DNA from: a virus | Length of the DNA stretch: 21,147 bases | Strand: one strand, 5' to 3' | Virus record (IMG/VR): IMGVR_UViG_3300029268_000158 | Coordinates: 1 to 21,147 of that record | Shown: one piece after another, positions 1 to 7,679 of the stretch | Layout of the letters: each line of letters starts with the position of its first letter | Numbering within the stretch: position 1 is the first letter of the stretch | Made by a program: the position numbers and the translations under genes | Notes under the pieces: generated by a model | What the model saw: only the letters and a program-made list of their open reading frames with translations | Told to the model about the DNA's origin: nothing | Databases searched by the model: none

Positions 1-146
1 TAATTATCTAAAATTCTTTTCTCACATTCACTATTAAAATGTATTTTTCTTTCGAATAGATGGTAGCATTTTTCCTTTTTCAACCAATTTTTCACTTTAG
101 TTTTACTCAAACCATTTTCTATTAGAAATGTCTTTAAATCTTTCAT
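1..146 (-). CDS. Hypothetical protein, 3' part beyond window
   Basis: A minus-strand reading frame starts at the ATG whose complement lies at 144-146 and stays open to the window edge, giving the first 48 residues (begins MKDLKTFLIENGLSK). The visible part is lysine-rich and probably helical, with a TKVKNWLKKEK stretch that could be part of a small DNA-binding helix, but no family is recognised. The start is supported by an AAAAATT leader immediately before the ATG, the same context used by other genes here, and by a TATAAATA box 11 bases upstream. It is divergent from the primase gene. The C-terminus is outside the window, so its size and function are unknown. Confidence 0.6.
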   Translation of the reverse strand, partial: MKDLKTFLIENGLSKTKVKNWLKKEKCYHLFERKIHFNSECEKRILDN

Positions 147-157
147 AATTTTTACTA

Positions 158-165
158 TATTTATA
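158..165 (-). promoter_or_regulatory. TATAAATA box, possible phage late-type promoter
   Basis: On the minus strand the sequence reads TATAAATA followed by TAGTAAAAATTATG, placing the box 11 bases before the start of the minus-strand gene. The octamer equals the T4 late-promoter consensus. Almost the same layout (TATAAATA, 10 bases, ATG) precedes the gp47-like gene at 9684. In this AT-rich genome the octamer will also occur by chance, and the short distance to the ATG would give a nearly leaderless transcript, so this is only a candidate. Confidence 0.3.
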
Positions 166-188
166 CAGGGTTAATCATTGTTATTATT

Positions 189-1133
189 ATGGATTTATTA
201 ATAAATATCTTAACAGATATATTAGGGCAAAAAAAAGATAGAAATTTAAATAAAGGTCAACATGCTTTTAACTGCCCAGTGTGTTCGGCTGAAAAAGGTG
301 TTGAATACGATAATAAATTTAATTTAGAAGTTAACATACAAAAAAACGTGTGTCATTGTTGGTCTTGCCAATTCAGTGGTTCCATAGGTAAATTGATCAC
401 CAAGTTCGGCCGTAAAGAACACAAGAAAAAAATAAAACAATTAGGTATTGTTTTAAGTGAAACCAAAGGTAAGAAAAAAGAAATCCAAGAAATCAGGGAA
501 ATCCATTTACCAGATGAATATATTTCTTTTGAAAGTAGTAATCAAAACGATTTAATTTATAAAGAAGCTTGGAATTATTTAACGAAAGAAAGAGGTTTAT
601 TACCTGAAACTATTTATAAACATAAAATGGGTTTCACTAAAACGGGTGAATATAGTCATAGAATTATTTTACCTTCTTACGATAAAGATGATAAGTTAAA
701 TTATTTTACAGCAAGAACCTGGTTAAAATATAGAAAACCAAAATATAAAAACCCAGATTTACCAAGAGAAGAAGTTATTTTTGGTCAGAATTTAATTAAT
801 TGGGATTCAACAGTTTATATTGTTGAGGGTCCTTTTGACCATATAGTAGTTTATAACTCAATACCGATGTTAGGTAAAGAACTCCACCCAAAATTATACG
901 ACAATTTAATGAAAAAAGCAAACGCATGGGTTGTTGTTCTATTGGATGATGATGCATGGGATAGAGCTAAACAAATATATAGTCAGTTAAATACTGGTCG
1001 ATTACATGGTAAAGTTAAAATTATAAAAATGGCGACAGGATTTGATATATCACAAGTTAATGAAGACTTTGGGAGAGAGGGTGTTGTTGACGTTTTATCC
1101 TCAGCAATTAAACTTAAAGAAAGTGCAATATAA
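189..1133 (+). CDS. DNA primase, zinc-finger plus TOPRIM (DnaG/T4 gp61-like)
   Basis: Probable primase that makes RNA primers for lagging-strand synthesis with a replicative helicase (not in this window). The N-terminus has a zinc-binding motif: CPVC at residues 29-32 and CHCWSC at 55-60, typical of DnaG-type primases. A TOPRIM catalytic domain follows: VEGPFD at 212-217 supplies the conserved glutamate (E213), and VVVLLDDD ending at 255 supplies the metal-binding aspartates. The region around 120-200 (ERGLLPETIYKHKMGF, then an RIILPSYD strand) matches the DnaG catalytic core. At 314 residues it is near the size of short phage primases and lacks a DnaB-type helicase domain. It starts the first plus-strand run of genes, 2 bases before the next ORF. 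No Shine-Dalgarno is seen, as for most genes here. Confidence 0.88.
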   Translation: MDLLINILTDILGQKKDRNLNKGQHAFNCPVCSAEKGVEYDNKFNLEVNIQKNVCHCWSCQFSGSIGKLITKFGRKEHKKKIKQLGIVLSETKGKKKEIQEIREIHLPDEYISFESSNQNDLIYKEAWNYLTKERGLLPETIYKHKMGFTKTGEYSHRIILPSYDKDDKLNYFTARTWLKYRKPKYKNPDLPREEVIFGQNLINWDSTVYIVEGPFDHIVVYNSIPMLGKELHPKLYDNLMKKANAWVVVLLDDDAWDRAKQIYSQLNTGRLHGKVKIIKMATGFDISQVNEDFGREGVVDVLSSAIKLKESAI

Positions 1134-1134
1134 T

Positions 1135-1341
1135 ATGGGACTCAACAAAAGATACATCAACCAAGAAAATTTAAAAAGGTTAATCCAAAACAAGGGTGAA
1201 ATCACCCAAATAATTGAATACATTAAAAACCCAGATATCTTAATTATTGAGGATGATTTCTCAAAAAAAGTTTGTGATGCGGTTTTAAATAATGAAATAG
1301 GTAATTTAATAGAAATTATAAATGGCGAAAAAAAGAGATAG
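1135..1341 (+). CDS. Small hypothetical protein
   Basis: Unrecognised 68-residue protein beginning MGLNKRYINQENLKRL and rich in isoleucine and lysine, probably helical. A longer frame is open from an ATG at 1042, but that would overlap the primase gene by about 90 bases; the ATG at 1135, one base after the primase stop codon (TAATATG), fits the tight spacing of this operon and is preferred. Its 3' end overlaps the exonuclease gene by 20 bases, suggesting co-transcription and perhaps coupled translation between primase and nuclease. No domain, membrane segment or metal site is visible. Confidence 0.65.
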   Translation: MGLNKRYINQENLKRLIQNKGEITQIIEYIKNPDILIIEDDFSKKVCDAVLNNEIGNLIEIINGEKKR

Positions 1342-2077
1342 TTTAGTTTATTTAGAACCGATAGAACATAAATACCATCACAAAGAAAGTGGTGAGGTTT
1401 TTAAAAGTGTAACAACAGTATTGGGAATGTTGGAACCACCTTTTAATGCTGAAGAAGTTGCTCTTGCTATACAAAATCAAGACCCGTCCAAGAAAAAAGA
1501 ACAATATCAAAATATGTCCCAAGAAGAAATTCTTGCTGAATGGAAACGTATTAACGATGAGGCAAATATTTATGGAACCGAAGTCCATGAAATACTGGAA
1601 CGGTATCTTTTAGCTGACAAGGTGTACATTCCACAAAATGATTATGAAAGAAAAATTATTTCCAAGTTTCAAGAAATTGACCCCATGACAACTGGTACTA
1701 TTTATCCTGAAACCATATTGTTTTCGGAAAAATATAAATTGGCAGGAACTTCTGATATTATTGAGGACTGCGGTGACTACTTTAATGTTTGGGATTTTAA
1801 AACGAACAAAAAATTACGTTATATTTCTGAATATAACCATTGGTTAAATAAACCAGTTTCACATCTGTCAGATTGTCAATACAGTATTTACTCTTTACAA
1901 TTATCAATATACGCTTATATGTACCAACAAGAAACAAAAAAGAAAGTTGGTAGAATGGGTCTTTTTTATCTTAACCCAGAAACCGATAAGTTTGAGTTAA
2001 TACCTGTTAGTTATCTTGGTTTAGAAGCAAAAGCAGTACTTGACCATTGGTTAGAAATAAATAAAAAAAATAAATAA
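1322..2077 (+). CDS. PD-(D/E)XK nuclease, RecB/Cas4-like exonuclease
   Basis: Likely DNA exonuclease of the PD-(D/E)XK superfamily used in phage recombination or replication. Visible motifs: an N-terminal region with SVTTVLGML (about 29-37) as in phage RecB-like nucleases; H89 in YGTEVHEIL; LAGTSDII with D145; VWDFKTNK with D158-x-K160, the core D-x-K active site; and the QLSIYAYM motif with Q193 and Y197 that follows the active site in this family. No helicase domain and no iron-sulfur cysteine cluster of Cas4 type is seen. The length (251 residues) fits phage stand-alone members. It lies between primase and other early genes. Whether it acts on single- or double-stranded DNA cannot be told from sequence. 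Confidence 0.85.
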   Translation: MAKKRDSLVYLEPIEHKYHHKESGEVFKSVTTVLGMLEPPFNAEEVALAIQNQDPSKKKEQYQNMSQEEILAEWKRINDEANIYGTEVHEILERYLLADKVYIPQNDYERKIISKFQEIDPMTTGTIYPETILFSEKYKLAGTSDIIEDCGDYFNVWDFKTNKKLRYISEYNHWLNKPVSHLSDCQYSIYSLQLSIYAYMYQQETKKKVGRMGLFYLNPETDKFELIPVSYLGLEAKAVLDHWLEINKKNK

Positions 2078-2084
2078 AAAAATT

Positions 2085-2483
2085 ATGGGAGAATTATTAA
2101 AAACATTAAAAGAACAAAACTCAAATGAATTAATCACAAAATGGGAAAACATTGGGTTTCTGTATAACGTTAAGAATAAAAGAAATTTAGCTTTGGCTTG
2201 CGAATTTTCTGCGTTATATTTATTAGATAATGTAGAAAAATATAATGGCGATATAACAACATTAACAGTTCCAGTTATTATTAGGATATTCAGAGAAATC
2301 GAAGAAGATTTACCTGCCGAATTAATTTTTGGTAAGGTTATTGAAATTATAACAGAGTTTTATATTAAAGTTAATGAATTTCAAAAAAGTGAAGAATGGC
2401 TTAATAGAGGAAATACAATTGAAAAGGATGTAGAAGCTGAATTTGTGGCCGAATTTTCTGATAATTATAACATAAATAAATAA
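2085..2483 (+). CDS. Hypothetical protein
   Basis: Unrecognised acidic 132-residue protein, mostly predicted helical (for example KNKRNLALACEFSALYLLD and a run rich in Ile/Glu from about 60 to 110), soluble, without signal peptide or cysteine motif. The start is favoured by the A-rich leader: the 17 bases 2071-2087, spanning the upstream stop codon and this ATG, are identical to those at 2477-2493 before the thioredoxin gene. It sits in the plus-strand run between exonuclease and thioredoxin, and is probably co-transcribed with both. Confidence 0.7.
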   Translation: MGELLKTLKEQNSNELITKWENIGFLYNVKNKRNLALACEFSALYLLDNVEKYNGDITTLTVPVIIRIFREIEEDLPAELIFGKVIEIITEFYIKVNEFQKSEEWLNRGNTIEKDVEAEFVAEFSDNYNINK

Positions 2484-2490
2484 AAAAATT

Positions 2491-2799
2491 ATGCAACAAT
2501 TAAATGAAACCAGTTACAATGATTTAATTACATCAGATAAACTTAGTGTTATTAAATTTGCTGCAGAATGGTGTGGGCCCTGTCGCGTATTAAAGCCAAT
2601 AATTGAAAGTATTGTCTCCAAATATCCAGATGTTAATTTTGGTGAAGTCGATATTGACCAAGAAAGAAATATTGCTATAAGTGAAGGTATAAGAGGTGTA
2701 CCTGCAGTTATTTTCTATAAAAATGGTGTCGCAGTAGATAGAATGGTTGGTGTAAGACCAGCTAATGAATACGTACAAAAAATAGATAGTTTAAAATAA
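2491..2799 (+). CDS. Thioredoxin
   Basis: A complete thioredoxin of 102 residues. The active site WCGPC is at residues 27-31, in the context KFAAEWCGPCRVLKP, and the cis-proline is P71 in RGVPAVIFYKNG. The order of strands and helices matches E. coli thioredoxin. Thioredoxins reduce disulfides using electrons from thioredoxin reductase; in T4-like phages such proteins commonly feed ribonucleotide reductase, and in T7 thioredoxin is a polymerase processivity factor. No reductase is present in the window, so the partner is unknown. No signal peptide: cytoplasmic. The stop codon overlaps the next start (TAATG). A glutaredoxin is encoded at 19736. Confidence 0.95.
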   Translation: MQQLNETSYNDLITSDKLSVIKFAAEWCGPCRVLKPIIESIVSKYPDVNFGEVDIDQERNIAISEGIRGVPAVIFYKNGVAVDRMVGVRPANEYVQKIDSLK

Positions 2800-3476
2800 T
2801 GGGTCAAATAAAAAGAATTATAAAAGAAACTTTAATTTTAGAATCATTTGATTCACCATTAAAAAATTTTCATAAAGAAGATGACTTTAATTACATAGTA
2901 TATGAAGATGATATAAAAGCCTATGTCACATTTACATTAAAGTTTAATAACAATAGGTTGATTGATTTCCCTAGTATAAAAAATGGTGAAATAGACACTT
3001 ATTACGAAGTTTCATGGATTTTTGACGAACACACAGAAAGAAGTGGTTATAATTGGAAAAGGGTTACTGCTAGTATATTTAATGTATTAGATGACTTTAT
3101 TAGAGTGAACAACCCTAAACTTATATCATTTTCATCACAATATGAAACAGGAAAAGTCTATTTTAATCAATACTTTTTAGATGTATTGAAAAAGTTATTC
3201 AATCAAAATTTCATAATAATGGCTTATAGTGAGGATATCTCTGATGTTGTGTTTTTAATAAAAAAAGAATATTCTACATTATTGGAGGATAATATAAAAA
3301 AACATATGGAACGATGTGGAACCAATACTAAAGAAACCACAGACATTTATTTTTACCCACATAAACTAAAAAAAACGAGTAAAGGTATTAGTAAAAATAA
3401 TATCATAAAAGAACAGAAAGAAAGAGTTTTTTATAAACAAAAATTCTTAAAAGGTATTAAAAAAATTAATCTTTAA
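2799..3476 (+). CDS. Hypothetical phage protein with IKRIIKE N-terminal leader
   Basis: Unrecognised 225-residue protein starting in a TAATG overlap with the thioredoxin gene. It opens with MGQIKRIIKETLILE, an amphipathic stretch resembling the openings of the proteins at 11559 (minus) and 20279; such hydrophobic-Lys-Glu openings are widespread in phage proteins of unknown role. The middle (about 60-160) looks like an alpha/beta domain, with WKRVTASIFNVLDDFIRVN and FSSQYETGKVYFNQYF, the layout (a helix then a strand with a residue cluster SSQYETG) being loosely reminiscent of GNAT-type folds, but not enough to assign. The C-terminal 40 residues are very basic. It ends 11 bases inside the convergent gene on the other strand. 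Confidence 0.75.
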   Translation: MGQIKRIIKETLILESFDSPLKNFHKEDDFNYIVYEDDIKAYVTFTLKFNNNRLIDFPSIKNGEIDTYYEVSWIFDEHTERSGYNWKRVTASIFNVLDDFIRVNNPKLISFSSQYETGKVYFNQYFLDVLKKLFNQNFIIMAYSEDISDVVFLIKKEYSTLLEDNIKKHMERCGTNTKETTDIYFYPHKLKKTSKGISKNNIIKEQKERVFYKQKFLKGIKKINL

Positions 3477-4023
3477 TACGAAACTCAATAGTAAGACGGT
3501 CATAACCCGCCCAGCCTTCTTTAATTACCCAACGGTATTCTAGTTCAGATTGTAAAACAAATTTATCTTTTAATTGAATACCAATATTTGAATTGGTTAT
3601 TTTTTCTAAAATATCAATACTTACAATCGGTTCTAGTTTTGAAATAAATTGATTGTATCTTTCTCTGCCCAAATGAACATCACCATTACCTAAATATTTG
3701 GTTACATTGTCGATATCTCTCTGACAAGTTACCTTAATTATTGGTTCCGAATATAAAACCCAATCTTTTAAATATTTGGAATCGTATTTTTTAATTTCCA
3801 CTTTTTCACCTGTTTCAGTAATTGCATCGTATTTTTCAAAAAAAGATTTACTTGTTGGTATAAACTTAGTTGGGTCTAAATTTAATGAAGCAACTTTTTG
3901 GGTATTGTTACGACCAATGCCATCCCATTTAATTTTGGGTGACTTTGATACATGTTTCCAGCCCTTCTCTTCACAGATTACTTTTTCAAACTGAACACCA
4001 CTTTTATTTCTGGCCTGACCCAT
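3466..4023 (-). CDS. Candidate PD-(D/E)XK-type endonuclease, otherwise unknown
   Basis: A 185-residue minus-strand protein not matched to a named family. It has the spacing of a restriction-type nuclease core: E13 in GVQFEKVICEEKGW at the N-terminus, D66 in FFEKYDAITETGEKVEIKKY, and E76-x-K78, i.e. D-x9-E-x-K with hydrophobic strands on either side. This is the usual PD-(D/E)XK hairpin, so a DNA endonuclease role (host DNA degradation, homing, or restriction-like) is inferred, not shown. The N-terminal MGQARNKSGVQFE opening is also seen in small phage nucleases. It is the only gene of this minus-strand patch, convergent with and overlapping its left neighbour by 11 bases, which would fit insertion as a single mobile gene. 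No HNH or GIY-YIG motif is seen. Confidence 0.55.
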   Translation of the reverse strand: MGQARNKSGVQFEKVICEEKGWKHVSKSPKIKWDGIGRNNTQKVASLNLDPTKFIPTSKSFFEKYDAITETGEKVEIKKYDSKYLKDWVLYSEPIIKVTCQRDIDNVTKYLGNGDVHLGRERYNQFISKLEPIVSIDILEKITNSNIGIQLKDKFVLQSELEYRWVIKEGWAGYDRLTIEFRIKD

Positions 4024-4094
4024 TTACTGATTCGATTATTTAACTTATACTTACAACAGTAAGATAAAATTATTAATAAGTAAAATATTTAAAT

Positions 4095-5255
4095 ATGTCC
4101 ACTAAAAAAAGTGTTGTTTTTGAAACAAAATTAACCCCAGAAGAAACATTAGGAATTATAAACACGTTGATGGGTTTTTATGATAATTTAGAAACCATTC
4201 AAGATTATTTTTTGGAAAGAAAAAAAGAAAAGGTAGAAAACATCGACCATGAGAAGTATGCTGCAATGATGTTCGATAAGTTTGATATGGAACCAAAAGA
4301 TATGAATATCAGCATTGAAGTTATTGACGGTAAACTTTTTAATCCCGCAGTCCAAATTATAACATCATTACCGTTAGAATCTCAAATTGGTCGTCAGGTT
4401 ACGCTGGGTGTTAAAGAAACAACCACCAACAAATGGATTGGTTTTATTCGATTGGCATCACCAGTACTTTCGATTAGACCAAGAAATGAACTTTTTGAAG
4501 GTATGAAAGTTACGGCGAATGAAGTCAATAAGTTTATGATTAACGGTGCAATCATAGTACCCGTACAACCTTTTGGGTATAATTATTTAGGTGGTAAGCT
4601 TTTAAGTTTAATTTGTTGTTCTCATGAAGTCAGAGAGCTATTAAAAGAAAAGTATGGTGAAAAAATTGATACCGTCTTTATGGAAACCACTTCATTATAT
4701 GGGGATATTAAAGGAATGAGTCAATATGATGGTTTAAAACCTTTTATTAGATATGGTAGTATGACAGAATCAGACATCTTTTTATTCCCTGGTGATGTGG
4801 TTTACGATTCAATCAGAACCTTCATGAGAGGTCACTACGGAAACCCTGAATGGGGTGGTTCTATTGTTGACCCAGGACCGTCTGGCCCAAAAATGAGGGA
4901 GTTTAATAAAATTCTTTCTATTTTGAAAAACCATTTAAAAGTACAAGACCCATTAAAGTTTAAAGAGTTTTCCGATTTCACACAAACACATATGAAATCA
5001 AAAACTAAGAAAAGGTATTATTACTGTACTTATGGTTATGAAAATGTTTTTCAATATATCGCAAGTAATGGTGAGATTGAATTAATTAAAAAAGATAATT
5101 ACGATAGATACCATTTAACTAATTTGATTGAATGGTGGAAAAATAAAGCACAAAATAGATTTCAAAAACTAAAAGATGAATCAAGAGTTAGAACTGAAAT
5201 TGAAATTTATACACCTGAAACTATTAAATCGGGTAAAATCGATATGATAAGATAA
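4095..5255 (+). CDS. DUF4338/DruA-like protein
   Basis: A 386-residue protein whose centre (about residues 98-225) resembles DUF4338, the family that includes DruA of the Druantia anti-phage system and many phage homologues. Matching features in order: IGRQVTLGV, WIGFIRLASPVL (115-125), a variable loop, then PFGYNYLGGKLLSLICCSHEV (about 159-179), a lysine-rich YGEK, and VFMETTSLYGD with SQYDGLKPFIRYGS (about 194-222). The layout of a strand with a G-x-I/V motif, a long helix, a strand ending in a polar cluster and a Y-x(n)-Y-G motif is shared with the two Mom-like proteins here and with GNAT-like acyltransferases. The biochemical activity of DUF4338 is not known to me. The C-terminal third is extra and unrecognised. 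It heads the plus-strand run to 7116. Confidence 0.6.
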   Translation: MSTKKSVVFETKLTPEETLGIINTLMGFYDNLETIQDYFLERKKEKVENIDHEKYAAMMFDKFDMEPKDMNISIEVIDGKLFNPAVQIITSLPLESQIGRQVTLGVKETTTNKWIGFIRLASPVLSIRPRNELFEGMKVTANEVNKFMINGAIIVPVQPFGYNYLGGKLLSLICCSHEVRELLKEKYGEKIDTVFMETTSLYGDIKGMSQYDGLKPFIRYGSMTESDIFLFPGDVVYDSIRTFMRGHYGNPEWGGSIVDPGPSGPKMREFNKILSILKNHLKVQDPLKFKEFSDFTQTHMKSKTKKRYYYCTYGYENVFQYIASNGEIELIKKDNYDRYHLTNLIEWWKNKAQNRFQKLKDESRVRTEIEIYTPETIKSGKIDMIR

Positions 5256-5270
5256 TTAAAAAAATTAAAT

Positions 5271-5696
5271 ATGGAAACAAAAGAAACTAAAACCTGGCCA
5301 ACACTTGAACCCAAAAAAGAAAATCGTTTTGTAGTTAATTTTCCGGAACCTTTTAAGATTCCGCAGTATGTTATACACAAAACTAGTAGACCTTCTTTTT
5401 ATATCACAGAATCAGGTATGATTAAATGGAATAATATTGCTTTTATATTGTACGACCCAATATCACCGTCGACTTCTGTTGCAATAATGGAAGGCGTTAA
5501 AGAATTAAGAAAAAAAGATTCACAAAATTTAGTAATTGGTATTGAAATACTTTCACCAGTTGGGGATGTTGTTGAGTCTTGGGATATACACGGTAAAATA
5601 AACTCGATAGATTTTGGTGTTTTAGATTGGAAAAATGGAAACCATTTAAACATAACAATTGATTTTAATGTTGATTACGCAAAATTAAATTTTTAA
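5271..5696 (+). CDS. Tail-tube-like structural protein (T4 gp19/gp54-like fold)
   Basis: A 141-residue protein resembling myovirus tail-tube or tail-tube-initiator proteins. It starts with a strand after a short polar leader (RFVVNFPEPFKIPQYVI), has a central segment IKWNNIAFILYDPISPSTS, and ends in alternating strands with VVESWDIHGKINSIDFG then LDW and HLNITIDFNVDYAKLNF. T4 gp19 has the same order: a target-strand opening, an ExxG/I-x-G segment (EIKGLWPTNVGELQLDW), and a final strand closing with LDY. The hexameric tube would line the DNA channel of a contractile tail. Similarity is by pattern, not by close identity, so a baseplate or other beta-barrel structural protein is possible. Its neighbours are not clear tail genes, which weakens the call. 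Confidence 0.5.
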   Translation: METKETKTWPTLEPKKENRFVVNFPEPFKIPQYVIHKTSRPSFYITESGMIKWNNIAFILYDPISPSTSVAIMEGVKELRKKDSQNLVIGIEILSPVGDVVESWDIHGKINSIDFGVLDWKNGNHLNITIDFNVDYAKLNF

Positions 5697-5697
5697 A

Positions 5698-6315
5698 ATG
5701 TACGTTGAGATATCTCCCAGACAATCAGGTAAAACAACAAGGTTAATAGAGACTGTCATAAATCATTTACGTCAAGATGATTACGCTAGAATTGTTATCG
5801 TTGCCTCATCAATAGGGCAACTTCGCTTGATTAAAGAAAAAATTAAAATAAAAATACGTGAAATAACAACACCTAATTGGGGTGGAAGTGTTGAGAACCT
5901 TGAATTATTGATCGATGAATTTTATTTAAGAAGGGTGGAAACAGTATTTGACGTTAATTTGTTAAGAAGTTTAAGGGTTGATTATTATTTTTTCGATGAT
6001 TTTTCTTTTCTCGAACCAAGAAGAATTATGCTTAACAATAGTATTATAGAAAACGGTTATTATTATACAACCCCCACGGATAGACGCTCAACAATCGATA
6101 TGATTACTAATTATTGTTTAATAAACGATATTAATATAAATTATTTTAATACTTGGACCGAATCTAGACTCAGAGAACAAGAAGCGTTAAGTCCTTATCT
6201 TAGAGAACATGTTCTTGAATATTGGAGTAATTATATGGAATCAATAGGTATTACCACTAATAATTTAAAAGAAAATTGGCTAACAAAAATAATTAAAAAA
6301 CATAGATTTGTTTAA
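5698..6315 (+). CDS. Small P-loop ATPase, terminase-like N-terminal motifs
   Basis: A 205-residue P-loop NTPase. The extreme N-terminus carries SPRQSGKTTRLIE (residues 6-18), a Walker A motif of the form seen in phage terminase large subunits, where an Arg/Gln precedes the loop. A hydrophobic strand follows (RIVIVASS, about 31-38) and then YYFFDDFSFLEP (about 97-108), a Walker B. YYYTTPTDRRS (about 122-132) resembles a coupling motif after Walker B. The protein is about half the length of a terminase large subunit and lacks a nuclease domain, so it is not a complete terminase; it could be a helicase-like or packaging-related ATPase. It starts 1 base after the tail-tube-like gene and abuts the Mom-like gene with no gap. 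Confidence 0.6.
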   Translation: MYVEISPRQSGKTTRLIETVINHLRQDDYARIVIVASSIGQLRLIKEKIKIKIREITTPNWGGSVENLELLIDEFYLRRVETVFDVNLLRSLRVDYYFFDDFSFLEPRRIMLNNSIIENGYYYTTPTDRRSTIDMITNYCLINDININYFNTWTESRLREQEALSPYLREHVLEYWSNYMESIGITTNNLKENWLTKIIKKHRFV

Positions 6316-7116
6316 ATGAAATACCAGTTCCAAATAAAAGAAGTTAATCGAATAATCGCAACAGATTTTGTTCAAGAAAGACATTACTCAAAAGTAATGC
6401 CAAAATTAACCAAACATTGGTTAGGTTGTTTTTTAGAAGAAGAATTGGTTGGTATTGTGACTTTAGGTTGGGGTACACAACCACTACAAACAATTAAAAA
6501 GTTATTCCCTGATTTAAAATCGGGTGATTATTATGAGATTGGAAAAATGTGTATGGATGAAAAAATGCCAAAAAATTCCGAATCCCAAATGTTATCTGCT
6601 GTCGTTAAATGGATGAAAAAAAATCTACCAGAAAAAAAGTTTTTATTTACTTGGGCTGATGGCATTGTTGGTAAAGTTGGTTATGTTTACCAGGGTTCTA
6701 ATTTTAATTATGGTGGCTTTATTTGGACTGATATCTATATATCGCCAACAGGTGAAAAGATTCACCCTAGAAGTTCAAAAAGTTTGTTAAAAGAAAACGC
6801 TGAGTTTTTGGGTAAAGATAAATTATTTTGGATGACACCTGATTTTATGGCAATTAAAGGTATCAGACGGATTAGAGGTAAACAATTTAGGTATATCTAT
6901 CCTTTAAATAAAGAGGCAAAAAAAATTCTAACAAATAGTTCAACGGTTAGTTGGCAACAAAAATACCCAAAAGAAGTGGATTTATTATGGAAAGAACAAA
7001 TGGGAAAAGGTTTATATGTTAATCTTGTCGGTAAACCCGAAATGGATTTAAGCATTGTTGAGTATAACGAAAAGAATGTTAATGCTCACAAAAAACAAAC
7101 GGTTAACGATAAATAG
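6316..7116 (+). CDS. Mom-like DNA-modification / GNAT-fold protein (first copy)
   Basis: A 266-residue protein with the pattern of the phage Mu Mom family. Mom converts adenine in DNA to N6-carbamoylmethyl-type adenine, protecting phage DNA from restriction, and has a GNAT-like acyltransferase fold. Visible features in order: ERHYSK (21-26), the conserved HY; EELVGIVTLG (42-51); YEIGKMCMDEKMP (73-85); a long helix SESQMLSAVVKWMKKN (88-103); LFTWADG (110-116), the strand with a polar aspartate; YVYQGSNFNYGG (123-134), the GNAT-like Y-x(n)-N-F-x-Y-G motif; and RGKQFRYIYPL near 190, like the Mom KHRY ending. The C-terminal 70 residues are extra. It abuts the ATPase gene. Other GNAT-like transferases are possible. 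A second copy is at 10477. Confidence 0.7.
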   Translation: MKYQFQIKEVNRIIATDFVQERHYSKVMPKLTKHWLGCFLEEELVGIVTLGWGTQPLQTIKKLFPDLKSGDYYEIGKMCMDEKMPKNSESQMLSAVVKWMKKNLPEKKFLFTWADGIVGKVGYVYQGSNFNYGGFIWTDIYISPTGEKIHPRSSKSLLKENAEFLGKDKLFWMTPDFMAIKGIRRIRGKQFRYIYPLNKEAKKILTNSSTVSWQQKYPKEVDLLWKEQMGKGLYVNLVGKPEMDLSIVEYNEKNVNAHKKQTVNDK

Positions 7117-7678
7117 TTAAAGAACCGACTTTGTAATCGTAAACACCTTTAATGGTAACAAACTCAACAAAATAAATATAGACACCAGTTGTGATATCCA
7201 AACCACCTACGGTACCATCCCAAACAAAACCCATATCATCAGTTTTATAAACCAAACCACCCCAGTTATTATAAACCGAAATAACCATGCTTTCGATATA
7301 ATAACCTACAGGTCGCCAAGTATCGTTTAAACCATCACTATTAGGTGTAAAACTATTTGGTATGTAGACTACTGGTATACGACAAGGTATTACTTTAATA
7401 ACATACTCTTGTGTTTCAGACTCACAAAGTTCGTTTTCTGAAAAAACAGTTATTTCATAATTACCTTCTTTTTCAAAAGTGTAAGTTATTTTTTCTGTTT
7501 TAAAAGTTCTAATTAAACGATTATTCAATTTAATCACCCAACTATAATCACAGTTTGGTGTACCTAACGAATAATAGGTGAATGTTTTATTACTATCTTC
7601 ACATAATTCTACAATTTGATTCTGTGAGTACAGATTTAAAGTGATTAATAAAAATAATAGTGTTAATAATTTTTTCAT
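7103..7678 (-). CDS. Secreted protein with T9SS type B (CHU_C) sorting domain
   Basis: A 191-residue exported protein. It begins with a signal peptide (MKKLLTLLFLLITLNLYSQ, residues 1-19). Residues about 25-96 look like a PKD/Ig-like beta domain (YSWVIKLNNR, then YTFEKEGNYEITVFSENELC). Residues about 104-191 are a gliding-motility-associated C-terminal domain (CHU_C, TIGR04131): YIPNSFTPNSDGLNDTWRP, VYNNWGGLVYKTDD, VWDGT, GVYIYFVEF, and the final VGSLTIYR. In Bacteroidota this domain sends a protein through the type IX secretion system to the outside of the outer membrane. In a phage it suggests either host-surface delivery during infection or capture of a host fragment. It overlaps the convergent Mom-like gene by 14 bases and follows the upstream PKD-like gene by 1 base. 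Confidence 0.88.
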   Translation of the reverse strand: MKKLLTLLFLLITLNLYSQNQIVELCEDSNKTFTYYSLGTPNCDYSWVIKLNNRLIRTFKTEKITYTFEKEGNYEITVFSENELCESETQEYVIKVIPCRIPVVYIPNSFTPNSDGLNDTWRPVGYYIESMVISVYNNWGGLVYKTDDMGFVWDGTVGGLDITTGVYIYFVEFVTIKGVYDYKVGSLTIYR

Positions 7679-7679
7679 T

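Noticed and set aside
1042-1134. Longer N-terminus for the small ORF ending at 1341
   Set aside because: It would overlap the primase gene by about 90 bases; an ATG at 1135 directly after the primase stop fits better.
4024-4094. Short inverted repeat CTTAC-AACA-GTAAG as a terminator or operator
   Set aside because: The stem is only five base pairs, has no T run for either gene, and such repeats arise by chance in AT-rich DNA.
5698-6315. Large terminase subunit
   Set aside because: Only 205 residues, no nuclease domain; only the Walker A and B patterns are terminase-like.
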